64,000 nucleotides of DNA from Arcticibacter sp041902385 (GCF_041902385.1 NZ_CP169244.1:2666001-2730000), one strand, 5' to 3'; positions 27,529-37,636 are shown, counted from the stretch's first letter. Numbers and translations are program-made. Notes: generated from the sequence alone by a model not told the origin.

Positions 27529-29407
27529 GCGCCATGAACGATTTGCGCAGCAAATCGGTGCTGTTTGAATGATGATGGTAGGTCCATCGGTATCGGCTTA
27601 CAGGAGCAGGTATCAAACCGCTGCTAAGTTGCTTTGGTAAAGAGCCAAGGTGGGAAGCGTTAGCAGAAAAGGCATCACAGAGGTGTCAGGTAAGTATAAA
27701 GAAGACGAATGAAAATGAACTGCCGAAGAGGCGTCGAAAGGATTAGATGATGTCAAAAGTAAAGTACAGTATCACTTTATTATCAGTTGGGAGGACAACC
27801 TGTTTACTGTCCCGGCGGCATCCGGCGTATAGGCAGCGTGAGCTTTATACAGGCATTCAAACGGAACTTGGGAACCTGTGGGAACGATGCGAAGAGAAAA
27901 GGACAAGCGGAAGAACCCGCAAGTCCGAAAGTATCGATGCGTTCCACAGGGGCAGAGCCACCCGTAGTAGTGATGACTGCTTTGGAAACATAGCAAGAGC
28001 GAAGGGGGGCGTTATCAGGCGCTGTACATTAATAGAAACTGTTTAAGGGGCAACCTACAGGAGGTATAAGATATGTACAGGCCAAAACCAAATTGTATTT
28101 CGAGAAAGTCGGTGCAGGAAGCCTACTTGAAGATCAAAGCCAATAAAGGGGCAGCAGGTGTAGACCAGATGAGCATGGAAGCTTTTGAAAAAGAGCGACA
28201 GAAACATCTGTATAAGCTCTGGAACCAAATGAGTTCCGGCAGCTACATGCCCCCTTCAATCAAGTTGGTGGAGATACCCAAGAAAGATGGCGGTAAAAGG
28301 CCATTAGGCATACCCACCATAACCGACCGTATCGGACAAGCGGTAGTAGCGGAGAAATTGGGAAAGGTGGTCGACAACCTTTTCCATGATGATTCCTACG
28401 GCTACCGAGCTAGGAAATCTGCACTACAGGCAGTTGCCAAAGCACGTGAAAGGTGCTGGGAATATCACTGGCTGCTGGATGTAGATATCAAAGGGTTCTT
28501 CGACAAGATTCCGCATGACTTGCTTATGCTGGCAGTGGAGAAACATGCAGAGGAGCAATGGATGGTACTGTACATCAAAAGATGGCTGGTAGCCCCCTTG
28601 CGACTGGAAGACGGAACAATAGTACCACGGACGAAGGGTGTGCCGCAAGGCTCCGTTATCGGCCCGATACTATCGAACCTCTACCTGCATTACGCAATGG
28701 ATATGTGGCTGATGGCCAACTATCCTGACCTTGCATTCGAACGCTATGCGGACGATGCGGTCATTCATTGCAGAACCGAAGGACAAGCCATCCGCTTAAA
28801 GGAGTTATTGGGCAAACGGTTGAAAGATTGCGGGCTGGAAATGCACGAAGACAAAACAAAAATAGTCTTCTGCAAAGACAGTAACCGCAATGCGAAAACG
28901 CCAAAAATAGTGTCGTTCGACTTCCTTGGTTACACGTTCAAGCCCAGACAGGCACAGAACAGCCAGCGAAAAGAAAACTTCACTTGCTTCTTGCCGGGAG
29001 TAAGCACAAAAGCATTGACAGCAATGAATAAAAAGCTGAACGAGATGCCGATACTGCGCACACCGGGCATTGAGATAGAAGAAGTTGCCAAAACAATAAA
29101 TCCTGTCCTGCAAGGTTGGGTCAACTACTACGGGAAATTCTATAGTGCAAAGCTAAGAAGCTTTATGCAAAGAATAAACGCAAAGCTGGCCAACTGGGCA
29201 ATACGGAAATACAAAGGGTTAAGAAGCAGTGTGACCAGAGCAATGAAGTGGGTAAGCAGTTTATACAACCGCAAACCCAACCTGTTCGCTCATTGGACAT
29301 TCGGTGCAAAACCCAAACTGGAATATAGATAACGGGAGCCGTATGCGCGGAGACGTGCACGTACGGTTCTGAAAGAATCTCAGGCTGAAATGCCTGGGTT
29401 TACTTAC
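27527..29407 (+). mobile_element. Group II intron inserted at the susD stop codon
   Basis: The element starts with GAGCGCC, close to the GUGYG consensus, directly after the first T of the susD TGA stop. It contains structured RNA of about 545 nt, a reverse transcriptase gene, and a recognisable domain V at about 29336-29369 (gagccgtatgcgcggagacg, then cacgtacggttc). Domain VI follows and the element ends near ttac at 29407; both ends are uncertain by a base or so. It has the same orientation as the operon, so splicing could restore a continuous susD-susE transcript. Confidence 0.85.
28073..29332 (+). CDS. ltrA: Group II intron reverse transcriptase/maturase
   Basis: This 419-residue protein lets the intron splice and copy itself into DNA. 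The reverse transcriptase core is complete, with GGKRPLGIPTITDRI, the GVPQGSVIGPILSNLYL motif and the active-site FERYADDAVIHC. A maturase (GIIM) domain follows with LQGWVNYYGKF. The protein ends soon after HWTFGAKPKLEYR, so there is no HNH endonuclease domain, as in several bacterial intron classes. The gene lies in domain IV of the RNA and ends just before domain V. The frame is intact, so the intron may be active. Confidence 0.95.
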   Translation: MYRPKPNCISRKSVQEAYLKIKANKGAAGVDQMSMEAFEKERQKHLYKLWNQMSSGSYMPPSIKLVEIPKKDGGKRPLGIPTITDRIGQAVVAEKLGKVVDNLFHDDSYGYRARKSALQAVAKARERCWEYHWLLDVDIKGFFDKIPHDLLMLAVEKHAEEQWMVLYIKRWLVAPLRLEDGTIVPRTKGVPQGSVIGPILSNLYLHYAMDMWLMANYPDLAFERYADDAVIHCRTEGQAIRLKELLGKRLKDCGLEMHEDKTKIVFCKDSNRNAKTPKIVSFDFLGYTFKPRQAQNSQRKENFTCFLPGVSTKALTAMNKKLNEMPILRTPGIEIEEVAKTINPVLQGWVNYYGKFYSAKLRSFMQRINAKLANWAIRKYKGLRSSVTRAMKWVSSLYNRKPNLFAHWTFGAKPKLEYR

Positions 29408-29428
29408 TGATAATCCAAAGACTTTAAC

Positions 29429-30895
29429 ATGAAAACCATATACAATTTAGTAATCGGAATATTGCTGGTGCTTCCATCACTGCTCGTTTCATGCAAAGAC
29501 GATTATATGGAAACTAACCTGGGCAATCAGCCGCTGTCACTGTCTGTTAGCAGTCAGAAATTACTACTCGATATAACGGCACCTCAAAGCAACGCGGTTA
29601 CGTTTCAATGGACCGCAGGATCTAACTTTAATACGAATGCAGCCATCACGTACACATTTGAGCTGGGCCTCAGTGGCAGCAATTTTGCAAACAGCATTAA
29701 AACCGAGCAGGGGCAGGGCAAAAACTCGGTCTCGTATACTACAGCCGCAATCAATGAGATTCTTATTGACCAGTTTGGAGTAGCACCAGGTGTTGAAGCA
29801 GAACTGGAGGCCAGGGTAACGGCGAAGGTTCATAATGAAAGCATACCTCCCCAGGTCTCAGAAACGGTTAAGATCAGAGTGACGGGCTATAAGCCGGTTT
29901 CTTCAATACTTTATTTGATTGGTGATGCTGCGCCGAATGGCTGGAACGCTGATGAGGCAACTAAGATGAATACAGTTTCGGGAGCGGCAGGAGGTTTTGT
30001 ATGGCAGGGTAAGCTGAGGGCAGGCAGCCTGAAGTTCATCACTACCCCTGGGCAGTTCCTGCCATCGTACAACCGGGGAAGCGATGATACGAAATTGCTC
30101 TTCCGGGAAGACGAGAGCAGCCCTGATGATAAATTTACAATTCCAACAACAGGGATCTATAAAGTGTCTGTGAATATCATCAGCCTCTCTATTCATATTG
30201 AGGCTCTGGATGCCCCTGAATATAGTGAACTTTGGTTTGTGGGTAATCCTACGGGATGGAGTTTTAAACCAATGACGGCCGATGCCTCCGATCCGTTTAT
30301 TTTCTATTACAATGCCGACTTGTCTGCGGGTGGTGAGTTTAAGATAGCCACACAGCCGACTTTTGATCAAAGCACTGTTTTTCTGCGGCCGGAAACGAAC
30401 GGGCATGCAGCCGGGAAAAATCAGAACGTTGTAAAATGGTCGGAAAGCGAAAAGCCTGGAGGGGCAAATGATTACAAATGGAATATTTCGGGAGGAGTCT
30501 ACAAGATAAGACTGGATATCCGGGATATGAAGATCGATATCATTCCATTTACTCCGTATCCGGTTATTTATCTCGTTGGCGACGCTACTCCGGGCGGATG
30601 GAGCATTGACAATGCTACTCCGATGGCGCCGCTGAGTGGTGATCCTTATAAGTTTAGCTGGACAGGAACTCTTAACGCCGGGGAATTTAAGTTCTCCTGT
30701 GATAAAAAAAGCGATTGGAACGGCGACTGGTTTTTAGCCAGCCAGGCGGGCATAGAGCCATCAGGCGACGCCGAACAAATGATATTCAGTGCCAGCGGAT
30801 CTAATCCCGACAATAAATGGAAGATAACAAGTCCGGGCACATATATCATTGAGTTAGATCAGCTAAAGCAAACCGTAAAAATCAGAAAGCAATAA
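29429..30895 (+). CDS. susE: SusE/SusF-like surface glycan-binding lipoprotein with three repeat modules
   Basis: This outer-membrane lipoprotein should bind dextran at the surface beside SusCD. The signal peptide ends in LLVSC (Cys22) followed by KDDY, the acidic pattern that sends lipoproteins to the surface in Bacteroidota. After an N-terminal SusE domain (about 25-150), three related SusE/F-type modules begin near residues 160, 266 and 378, each starting with a YLxGD/WFVGN...GW motif (for example YLIGDAAPNGWN and YLVGDATPGGWS). Its stop overlaps the next start by one base (TAATG), so translation is probably coupled. The intron lies just upstream. Confidence 0.88.
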   Translation: MKTIYNLVIGILLVLPSLLVSCKDDYMETNLGNQPLSLSVSSQKLLLDITAPQSNAVTFQWTAGSNFNTNAAITYTFELGLSGSNFANSIKTEQGQGKNSVSYTTAAINEILIDQFGVAPGVEAELEARVTAKVHNESIPPQVSETVKIRVTGYKPVSSILYLIGDAAPNGWNADEATKMNTVSGAAGGFVWQGKLRAGSLKFITTPGQFLPSYNRGSDDTKLLFREDESSPDDKFTIPTTGIYKVSVNIISLSIHIEALDAPEYSELWFVGNPTGWSFKPMTADASDPFIFYYNADLSAGGEFKIATQPTFDQSTVFLRPETNGHAAGKNQNVVKWSESEKPGGANDYKWNISGGVYKIRLDIRDMKIDIIPFTPYPVIYLVGDATPGGWSIDNATPMAPLSGDPYKFSWTGTLNAGEFKFSCDKKSDWNGDWFLASQAGIEPSGDAEQMIFSASGSNPDNKWKITSPGTYIIELDQLKQTVKIRKQ

Positions 30896-32652
30896 TGAAG
30901 AAGATATATCTATCGTTCGCGCTGTGTGTGGCAGTGTTTGTCAGTGGATGTGAAGACTACTACGATACAAAAAACGACCCTGTTGTATACGGTGAAACCT
31001 ATTTTAATTCCGATCTGCATACTGACAAGGCGTGTTACAAGCCGGGAGAAACCGTACATTTCAGCTTAAAGGAAATACCTGCCGGGAATGTAAAAGTGCG
31101 TTATTCACATCTCGGGCAAACTATTAAGGAGGAGAATTTAAGCTCCGCCTCCTGGAGCTGGACTGCCCCAACTGACGACTACCGCGGATACATGATTGAT
31201 ATTTATGAAGAGACCGGGGGCAAAGAGAAGATTTATCAGAGCATTGCTGTTGATGTTTCTTCCGACTGGAAAAAGTTTCCCCGCTATGGCTTTCTGTCAT
31301 CTTACGGGAATTTGCCGGGCACAATTATCGGGAACAATATTAATAATCTGAACAGGTACCATATCAATGGGATTCAGTTTTACGACTGGATGAGCGATCA
31401 TCAACGCCCTCTCGCAGGCACCGCTGATAAACCGGCGTCCTCATGGCCCGACCTGATAGGGCGTACCAATTACTTGTCGACCGTAAAAGGATATATCGAC
31501 GCCGCACACAGTAAAGGGATGAAGGCTATGTTTTATAATCTTGCCTACGGTGCTCTTAACACTGCCGCCGCCGATGGGGTAAAAGAAGAATGGTATCTTT
31601 TTAAAGATGCTAACCATTCCGTAAAGGATCAGCACACGCTCGATCCGCCTTTCCGGAGCAGTATATATTTAACCGATCCCGGAAATGCGGCGTGGCAAAA
31701 TTATCTCAAAGGGAGGAACAACGATGTGTATGCTGTGTTCGGTTTTGATGGATTTCATATCGACCAGCTGGGCAACAGAGGGACTGTGTATAACTATAAC
31801 GGTGAAGCAGTAAACCCCGGAGAAGCCTTCATGCCATTTATAGCTTCGATGAAGCAGGCAAATCCGGATAAACGGTTGGTGATGAATGCAGTTGGGCAAT
31901 ATGGACAGCAGCAAAGCATCGCGAAATCTGACGTTGACTTTCTTTACACGGAAGTATGGGACGAAAGTAAGACCTTTGATCAGTTAGCCAGTGTAATAAC
32001 AGATAACGACTCTTACAGTAACCACAGCAAGCCGACTGTACTGGCAGCATATATGAACTATGCAAAGTCCAATAGTACAGGTTTTGTGAATTTGCCGGGA
32101 ATCCTGCTCGCAAATGCCGTCATATTTTCATTCGGCGGAGCACATCTTGAACTGGGCGAACATTACCTGGCGAATGAATATTTCCCCAATGCAAATTTGC
32201 AGATGAAGCGTGATGCGAAACGTGATTTAATGCATTATTATGATTTTCTTGTAGCTTATCAGAACTTGCTTCGGGACGGTGGTGCCTTCTCATCCATCCG
32301 CGTGGAGTCTGCCGACGGCAAGCTGTCTTTTCAGGACTGGCCATCATCGCAGGGCAAGGTTGCCGTGTTAGGGAAAACCTTTGCCGTGAGGGATGTTGTG
32401 CATTTGATAAACTTTACCGATGCCACATCTATGGAGTGGCGTGACACAAACGGCACGCAGAAAGAACCGGTGCAGGTGACAGATGTGAGGGTAAAAATAG
32501 CAGCATCCAAAACCGTTACTAAAGTATGGCTGGCATCCCCCGATATAAACGGCGGCGTGGCGCAGCGTCTCGATTTTAAGCAGTCAGGTACAGAAATCAG
32601 CCTGACAATCCCGTCTCTTAAGTATTGGGATATGGTTGTTTTAGAATATTAA
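30895..32652 (+). CDS. GH66 endo-dextranase, surface lipoprotein
   Basis: This 585-residue glycoside hydrolase family 66 enzyme should cut internal alpha-1,6 bonds of dextran. The signal peptide ends VSGC (Cys19) followed by EDYY, so it is probably lipid-anchored on the cell surface. An N-terminal beta domain (about 30-130) precedes the (beta/alpha)8 barrel. The nucleophile Asp290 lies in GFDGFHIDQLG and the acid/base Glu353 in YTEVWDES; their 63-residue spacing is like that of known GH66 dextranases. No CITase-type CBM35 insertion is visible, which favours dextranase over cyclising transferase activity. Confidence 0.88.
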   Translation: MKKIYLSFALCVAVFVSGCEDYYDTKNDPVVYGETYFNSDLHTDKACYKPGETVHFSLKEIPAGNVKVRYSHLGQTIKEENLSSASWSWTAPTDDYRGYMIDIYEETGGKEKIYQSIAVDVSSDWKKFPRYGFLSSYGNLPGTIIGNNINNLNRYHINGIQFYDWMSDHQRPLAGTADKPASSWPDLIGRTNYLSTVKGYIDAAHSKGMKAMFYNLAYGALNTAAADGVKEEWYLFKDANHSVKDQHTLDPPFRSSIYLTDPGNAAWQNYLKGRNNDVYAVFGFDGFHIDQLGNRGTVYNYNGEAVNPGEAFMPFIASMKQANPDKRLVMNAVGQYGQQQSIAKSDVDFLYTEVWDESKTFDQLASVITDNDSYSNHSKPTVLAAYMNYAKSNSTGFVNLPGILLANAVIFSFGGAHLELGEHYLANEYFPNANLQMKRDAKRDLMHYYDFLVAYQNLLRDGGAFSSIRVESADGKLSFQDWPSSQGKVAVLGKTFAVRDVVHLINFTDATSMEWRDTNGTQKEPVQVTDVRVKIAASKTVTKVWLASPDINGGVAQRLDFKQSGTEISLTIPSLKYWDMVVLEY

Positions 32653-32670
32653 ACAAGAAAACCGGTAATA

Positions 32671-35154
32671 ATGATTAAAAAAGGTTTGTTGATTTTATTG
32701 GGATTTGTGCTTCCTTCGGTAACACTCTTTGCTGCAGACTGCGTTTCCTACACGAAAAAAGGTAATCAGGTAATATTTAACTGCCGCGACGGTTCGAAAT
32801 TGTCACTGACAATCAACAGCAGTTCTGTGGTTAAAGTGTGGTTTGACCGTGCCGGCAAGTTTGTCCGGACTAACAAATCGTTTGCAGTGGTAAATGAGCG
32901 CCTGGAAGAAGTGGGCGAGATCAATGTGAATGAGGAACCTGCATGTTATGAACTCTTCACCGCGAAGCTTCGTATCCGGGTTAACAAGAGCCCGATGCAA
33001 TTGCAGATATTTGATAAGTGGCAAAAGCTGATCTTCAGCGATTTTAAAGACAAAGGACATATTTCTGATTCGGGAACTGTTAAAGCATATAAGATCCTGC
33101 GGAGCGATGAGCAGTTCTTCGGACTGGGTGAGAAGACAGGACCGCTGAACCGGCGCGGCCGCTCGTATAAAATGTGGAACAGTGACCGGCCCTGTTACAG
33201 TGTTACCGAAGACCCCCTGGCTAAAAGTATCCCCTTCTTTATGAGCAGCTATCGTTACGGTATATTTCTCGATAATACCTATAAAACCGAATTTAAGTTC
33301 GGAACAGAATCGGATGAGTATTATTCGTTTGAAGCAGCAGGTGGCGCTTTTGTCTACTATTTCGTCTTTGGCAAAGATTACAAAGACATTATGGAACAAT
33401 ATATTTCCCTGACAGGGAAGCCTATTATGCCTCCAAAATGGGCATTGGGTTTTGCGCAGTGCCGCGGACTTTATACAAAAGAAAGCCAGGCTCTGGAGAT
33501 TGCGGCAGAATTCAGGAAACGCCGTATCCCATGCGATATTATCTATCAGGACATAGGGTGGACGCAAAACCTTCAGGACTTTGAGTGGCGAAAGGGAAAC
33601 TATACCGACCCTAAAGGTATGCTCAGAAAGCTGAAGCAACAGGGCTTTAAAATGATCGTCTCCCAGGATCCGGTGATTTCCCGGCGTAATACCGTCCAAT
33701 GGGAGGAGGCCGAAAAATCCGGTTATTTTGTGAAGGATGCCCGCACCGGAAAGTCATATGATATGCCCTGGCCATGGGGCGGAAATTGTGGAGTGGTGGA
33801 TTTTACAAAGCCGGAAGTAGCTGACTGGTGGGGAAAATATCAGCAGAAGCCGATTGACGACGGGATTAGCGGGTTTTGGACCGACATGGGCGAGCCGGCC
33901 TGGAGTAATGAGGAAGACGTCGACCGGCTGCACATGAAACATCATATCGGTATGCATGGGGAGATACATAACGTGTACGGATTGACCTGGGACAAGGTAG
34001 TAAAAGAGCAGTTTGAAAAGCGTAATCCTAACCGGCGTATATTCCAGATGACCCGTTCGGCGTATGCCGGACTTCAGCGCTATACGTTTGGATGGACAAA
34101 CGACAGCGGTAATGGCAACGATGTCCTTCAAGGTTGGGGCCAGCTGGAAAACCAGGTGGCAGTGGGCATCTCCGCCGGACTGGGCGGAATCCCGTTCTGG
34201 ACTACCGACATTTCCGGCTATTGCGGTGACATTACCGATTACCAGGCGATGAGCGAGCTGTATACCCGATGGATGCAGTTTGGCGTATTCTGTCCTCTCA
34301 GCCGTGCGCACCATGAGGGAGACAACGCTGTTGAGCCCTGGCGGTTCGGTGAGGTAGCCGAAAAAAACAGCAAAGCCGCAATTGAGTTAAAATACCAGTT
34401 GTTCCCATACCTTTATACGTATTCACGAAAAGCACATGATACCGGGCTCCCCATTACCAGGGGCCTGTTCATGGAATATCCTGATGATGCGGAGGCCGTA
34501 AAAATTAATGATCAGTTCCTCTTTGGGGAGGAGATGCTGGTTGCTCCTGTTCTGAAAAAAGGAGAGAGGGTAAAAAAACTTTACCTGCCCGAAGGCGAGT
34601 GGATCGATTTTAACGATAAAAAAACAGTTTATTTGGGCGGGCAAATGATTGCTTACCGCGCACCTCTCAGCACCATCCCGGTTTTTGTTAAAAAAGGTTC
34701 CGTTATACCCATGATGCCCGTAATGCAGTATATCGGCGAGAAAAAGGATTATCCCCTGTTCGTGCATATCTTTCCGGCTTATGAAGACGAATCAGCCTCT
34801 TTTGAACTATATGAAGACGACGGGGAGGATCTCGGCTACCTGAGAGGAGTATATTCCTTAACGAAGGTGACATGTACTACCCTGGCTAATGGCTACGAAA
34901 CAGCTATCACCCCGGCGGATAAAGACTTCAGGCAGTCAGAAAACAGAAGTATTGTATTAAAATACCATTTAGATAAAAGTCCCTCTCAGGTGACAATAGG
35001 GAATAAAACAGTTAAAAACGTTGGGGAAGAAGCGATTGCTGCAGATCTGGAAGGCGACAGATCCTCAGCGGGCTGGTCCTGGAATGACGTTACGAAAGAA
35101 TGCTGGGTCAAGCTTCCTGATGAGAGAAAACATGTAAACATATCAATCAGATAA
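32671..35154 (+). CDS. GH31 family alpha-glucosidase
   Basis: This 827-residue GH31 enzyme releases glucose from the non-reducing end of alpha-glucosides, here probably isomalto-oligosaccharides made by the dextranase. It has a signal peptide cut near LFAAD and no lipobox, so it is probably periplasmic. The N-terminal beta-sandwich is followed by the barrel with the nucleophile Asp405 in GFWTDMGEPAW and the acid/base Asp478 in WTNDSGNGND. The C-terminal beta domains are complete. It starts 18 bp after the GH66 stop. Confidence 0.92.
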   Translation: MIKKGLLILLGFVLPSVTLFAADCVSYTKKGNQVIFNCRDGSKLSLTINSSSVVKVWFDRAGKFVRTNKSFAVVNERLEEVGEINVNEEPACYELFTAKLRIRVNKSPMQLQIFDKWQKLIFSDFKDKGHISDSGTVKAYKILRSDEQFFGLGEKTGPLNRRGRSYKMWNSDRPCYSVTEDPLAKSIPFFMSSYRYGIFLDNTYKTEFKFGTESDEYYSFEAAGGAFVYYFVFGKDYKDIMEQYISLTGKPIMPPKWALGFAQCRGLYTKESQALEIAAEFRKRRIPCDIIYQDIGWTQNLQDFEWRKGNYTDPKGMLRKLKQQGFKMIVSQDPVISRRNTVQWEEAEKSGYFVKDARTGKSYDMPWPWGGNCGVVDFTKPEVADWWGKYQQKPIDDGISGFWTDMGEPAWSNEEDVDRLHMKHHIGMHGEIHNVYGLTWDKVVKEQFEKRNPNRRIFQMTRSAYAGLQRYTFGWTNDSGNGNDVLQGWGQLENQVAVGISAGLGGIPFWTTDISGYCGDITDYQAMSELYTRWMQFGVFCPLSRAHHEGDNAVEPWRFGEVAEKNSKAAIELKYQLFPYLYTYSRKAHDTGLPITRGLFMEYPDDAEAVKINDQFLFGEEMLVAPVLKKGERVKKLYLPEGEWIDFNDKKTVYLGGQMIAYRAPLSTIPVFVKKGSVIPMMPVMQYIGEKKDYPLFVHIFPAYEDESASFELYEDDGEDLGYLRGVYSLTKVTCTTLANGYETAITPADKDFRQSENRSIVLKYHLDKSPSQVTIGNKTVKNVGEEAIAADLEGDRSSAGWSWNDVTKECWVKLPDERKHVNISIR

Positions 35155-35164
35155 TATAAATAGC

Positions 35165-37312
35165 ATGAGAAAAACAATGTTGTTTCTGCTTGGCTTTTGC
35201 CTGGCAGCCGGGGCTCTTTTTGCCCAGGAGTTGAAATCGCCGAACGGAAAATTTGAACTTAACTTTACTCTGAACAATGCCGGAACTCCCGTTTATACCC
35301 TGAAATATAAAAAGAAGACGGTAATCAACCCCAGTAAGCTTGGGTTGGAATCTTTCGGTGATAAACCATCATTTTACGATGATTTCAGTATCACCGCATT
35401 AAAAAACGCATCTTTCGACGAGGTATGGCAGCCTGTCTGGGGGCAGAACAAAAACATTCGCAACCATTACAATGAGATGGCTGTTACCCTGACGCAGAAA
35501 ACCACTGAAAGGGTGATGATCCTGAGATTCCGCCTTTTCGATGATGGACTTGGCTTTCGCTACGAATTTCCCCAGCAGCCAAAGCTGTCGTACTTCGCCA
35601 TAAAAGAGGAACTGACGCAGTTTGCCATGACCGGAGATCATACGGCTTATTGGATACCCGGTGATTACGATACGCAGGAATATGACTACACCACGTCTAA
35701 GCTATCTGAAATAAGGTCAGTTAATGAGAAAGGGAGGCAAAATAATTTGTCGCAAACCGGTTTTTCAACCACAGGCGTACAAACTTCTCTCCAGATGAAA
35801 ACCGCTGATGGCATCTACATCAACCTGCACGAGGCTGCCCTGCTCAACTATGCCTGTATGCATCTTAACCTCGATGATAAGAATTTTATTTTTCAGTCGT
35901 GGTTAACTCCCGATGCCAACGGAACAAAAGGACACCTGCAGGCGCCTTGCACCACTCCCTGGCGAACGATCATCGTAAGCGACGATGCCCGCGATATCCT
36001 GGCGTCGAACATCACACTGAATCTGAATGAACCCTGCAAAATCGAAGATACCTCATGGATAAAACCAATGAAATATGTTGGAGTCTGGTGGGAAATGATT
36101 ACCGGTAAGAGCGAATGGTCATATACCAGTGATTTGCCTGCTGTCCAGATCGGCGTCACCGATTTTAACAAGGTTAAGCCTCACGGGCGTCACGGGGCGA
36201 ATACTGCTAATGTAAAGAGATATATTGATTTCGCTGCAAAGAATGGCTTTGACGGTGTTCTGGTGGAGGGCTGGAATATTGGCTGGGAAGACTGGTTTGG
36301 TCATTCAAAGGATTTTGTATTTGACTTCAAGACCCCCTATCCTGATTTTGATATCGACGAAATACACCGTTATGCAAAAAGCAAGGGAGTAAAAATGGTG
36401 ATGCATCACGAGACTTCATCCTCCGTCCGCAACTATGAGCGTTTCATGGATGAGGCTTATCAGTTGATGAATAAATATGAGTACCCTGCCGTGAAAAGTG
36501 GTTACGTCGGAGATATCATCCCCCGCGGAGAACGTCATTACAGTCAGTGGATAAATAATCACTATCAATATGCTATAGAAAAGGCAGCGAAATACAGGAT
36601 CATGGTTAATGCCCACGAAGCGGTCCGTCCGACTGGTATTTGCCGTACATGGCCGAACCTGATAGGTAACGAGTCGGCGCGAGGAACTGAATATCAAGCA
36701 TTTGGGGGAAGTAAGCCGAATCATGTGACATTGCTGCCGTTTACCCGTCTTATTGGTGGGCCGATGGACTACACCCCGGGCATATTTGAAATGGACATCA
36801 GTAAGATCAATCCCAAAAATCACTCCCACTGTAATGCTACGATAGCCAATCAGTTAGCCTTATATGTAACCATGAGCAGTCCTTTACAGATGGCAGCGGA
36901 TCTGCCTGAAAACTATGAGCGTTTTCCCGACGCATTCCAGTTTATTAAAGACGTTGCTCTAGATTGGGATAAAAGCATATATCTTGAAGCAGAGCCCGGT
37001 GAGTATATAACGGTTGCGCGCAAAGCAAAAGGGACCGATAAGTGGTTTGTTGCAAATACTGCCGGATATTCGCCCTTCACATCAAAGATTAGTTTTGATT
37101 TTCTCGATCCTGACAAGCAATACATTGCAACAATTTATGCAGACGCAAGCGATGCGGATTATAAAACCAACCCACAGGCTTACTCTGTTCGCAAGGTCAT
37201 TGTTGACAGAAGATCAAGGCTCATCCAGTTATCTGTGCCCGGCGGAGGCTATGCAATAAGCGTCTTCCCTGTTACCGATAAGACACAGATGAAAGGCCTT
37301 AAAAAAACATGA
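35165..37312 (+). CDS. susB: GH97 family alpha-glucoside hydrolase, inverting type
   Basis: This 715-residue enzyme is similar to SusB. It has a signal peptide (cut at LFAQE) and no lipobox, so it is probably periplasmic. The GH97 N-terminal domain is followed by a barrel carrying MHHETSSSVRNYE, NAHEAVRPTG and NLIGNESARGTE. Glutamates at these positions are those used by the inverting alpha-glucosidases of the family; the retaining alpha-galactosidase branch has an Asp instead. It starts 10 bp after the GH31 stop and ends the operon. The gene name is given by similarity only, since true SusB belongs to a starch locus. Confidence 0.88.
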   Translation: MRKTMLFLLGFCLAAGALFAQELKSPNGKFELNFTLNNAGTPVYTLKYKKKTVINPSKLGLESFGDKPSFYDDFSITALKNASFDEVWQPVWGQNKNIRNHYNEMAVTLTQKTTERVMILRFRLFDDGLGFRYEFPQQPKLSYFAIKEELTQFAMTGDHTAYWIPGDYDTQEYDYTTSKLSEIRSVNEKGRQNNLSQTGFSTTGVQTSLQMKTADGIYINLHEAALLNYACMHLNLDDKNFIFQSWLTPDANGTKGHLQAPCTTPWRTIIVSDDARDILASNITLNLNEPCKIEDTSWIKPMKYVGVWWEMITGKSEWSYTSDLPAVQIGVTDFNKVKPHGRHGANTANVKRYIDFAAKNGFDGVLVEGWNIGWEDWFGHSKDFVFDFKTPYPDFDIDEIHRYAKSKGVKMVMHHETSSSVRNYERFMDEAYQLMNKYEYPAVKSGYVGDIIPRGERHYSQWINNHYQYAIEKAAKYRIMVNAHEAVRPTGICRTWPNLIGNESARGTEYQAFGGSKPNHVTLLPFTRLIGGPMDYTPGIFEMDISKINPKNHSHCNATIANQLALYVTMSSPLQMAADLPENYERFPDAFQFIKDVALDWDKSIYLEAEPGEYITVARKAKGTDKWFVANTAGYSPFTSKISFDFLDPDKQYIATIYADASDADYKTNPQAYSVRKVIVDRRSRLIQLSVPGGGYAISVFPVTDKTQMKGLKKT

Positions 37313-37325
37313 TTAATGTTTCTTT

Positions 37326-37350
37326 AGACCGTCCCGAAAGGACGGTCTTT
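37326..37350 (+). terminator. Terminator of the dextran operon
   Basis: The stem agaccgtcc / ggacggtct with a 5-nt loop is followed by tttatttatt. It lies 13 bp after the GH97 stop. Confidence 0.85.
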
Positions 37351-37564
37351 ATTTATTCGAGGAGTTTCTAGTATCAATGGCATTTGTACAGCGAACCTAG
37401 TACGTAACTACTCCAAATGAACCTATGAAACTATCAATGAACTCCTTTTGTGCATATCTCCTGCAAGAGGTTGCTTTTAAGTAGCCTTCCCGTCGCCACA
37501 GACAATAGTGGATCGTCTTCAAAAAAAGGGACAAACGATCAAAATTTGACGTTGTCCCGTTGGG

Positions 37565-37636
37565 TGCACCCGAAGGGATTCGAACCCCTATCATCAGAAC
37601 CGGAATCTGACATTCTATCCATTGAACTACGGGTGC
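37565..37636 (-). tRNA. tRNA-Arg (CCG)
   Basis: The minus strand folds into a full cloverleaf. The acceptor stem GCACCCG / CGGGTGC, the anticodon stem TCAGA / TCTGA with loop TTCCGGT (anticodon CCG), and the T arm with GGTTCGAATCCC are all visible. CCA is not encoded exactly (ACCCA follows). It reads rare CGG arginine codons. Confidence 0.93.

Larger units (their letters stand above)
21133..37312 (+). other. Dextran-type polysaccharide utilisation locus (PUL)
   Basis: Eight plus-strand genes belong together: regulator, SusC, SusD, SusE, GH66, GH31 and GH97, plus an intron-encoded reverse transcriptase between SusD and SusE. SusE and GH66 overlap by one base, and the later gaps are 18 and 10 bp. 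The enzyme set fits alpha-1,6-glucan (dextran). A terminator at 37326 closes the unit. Confidence 0.88.
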
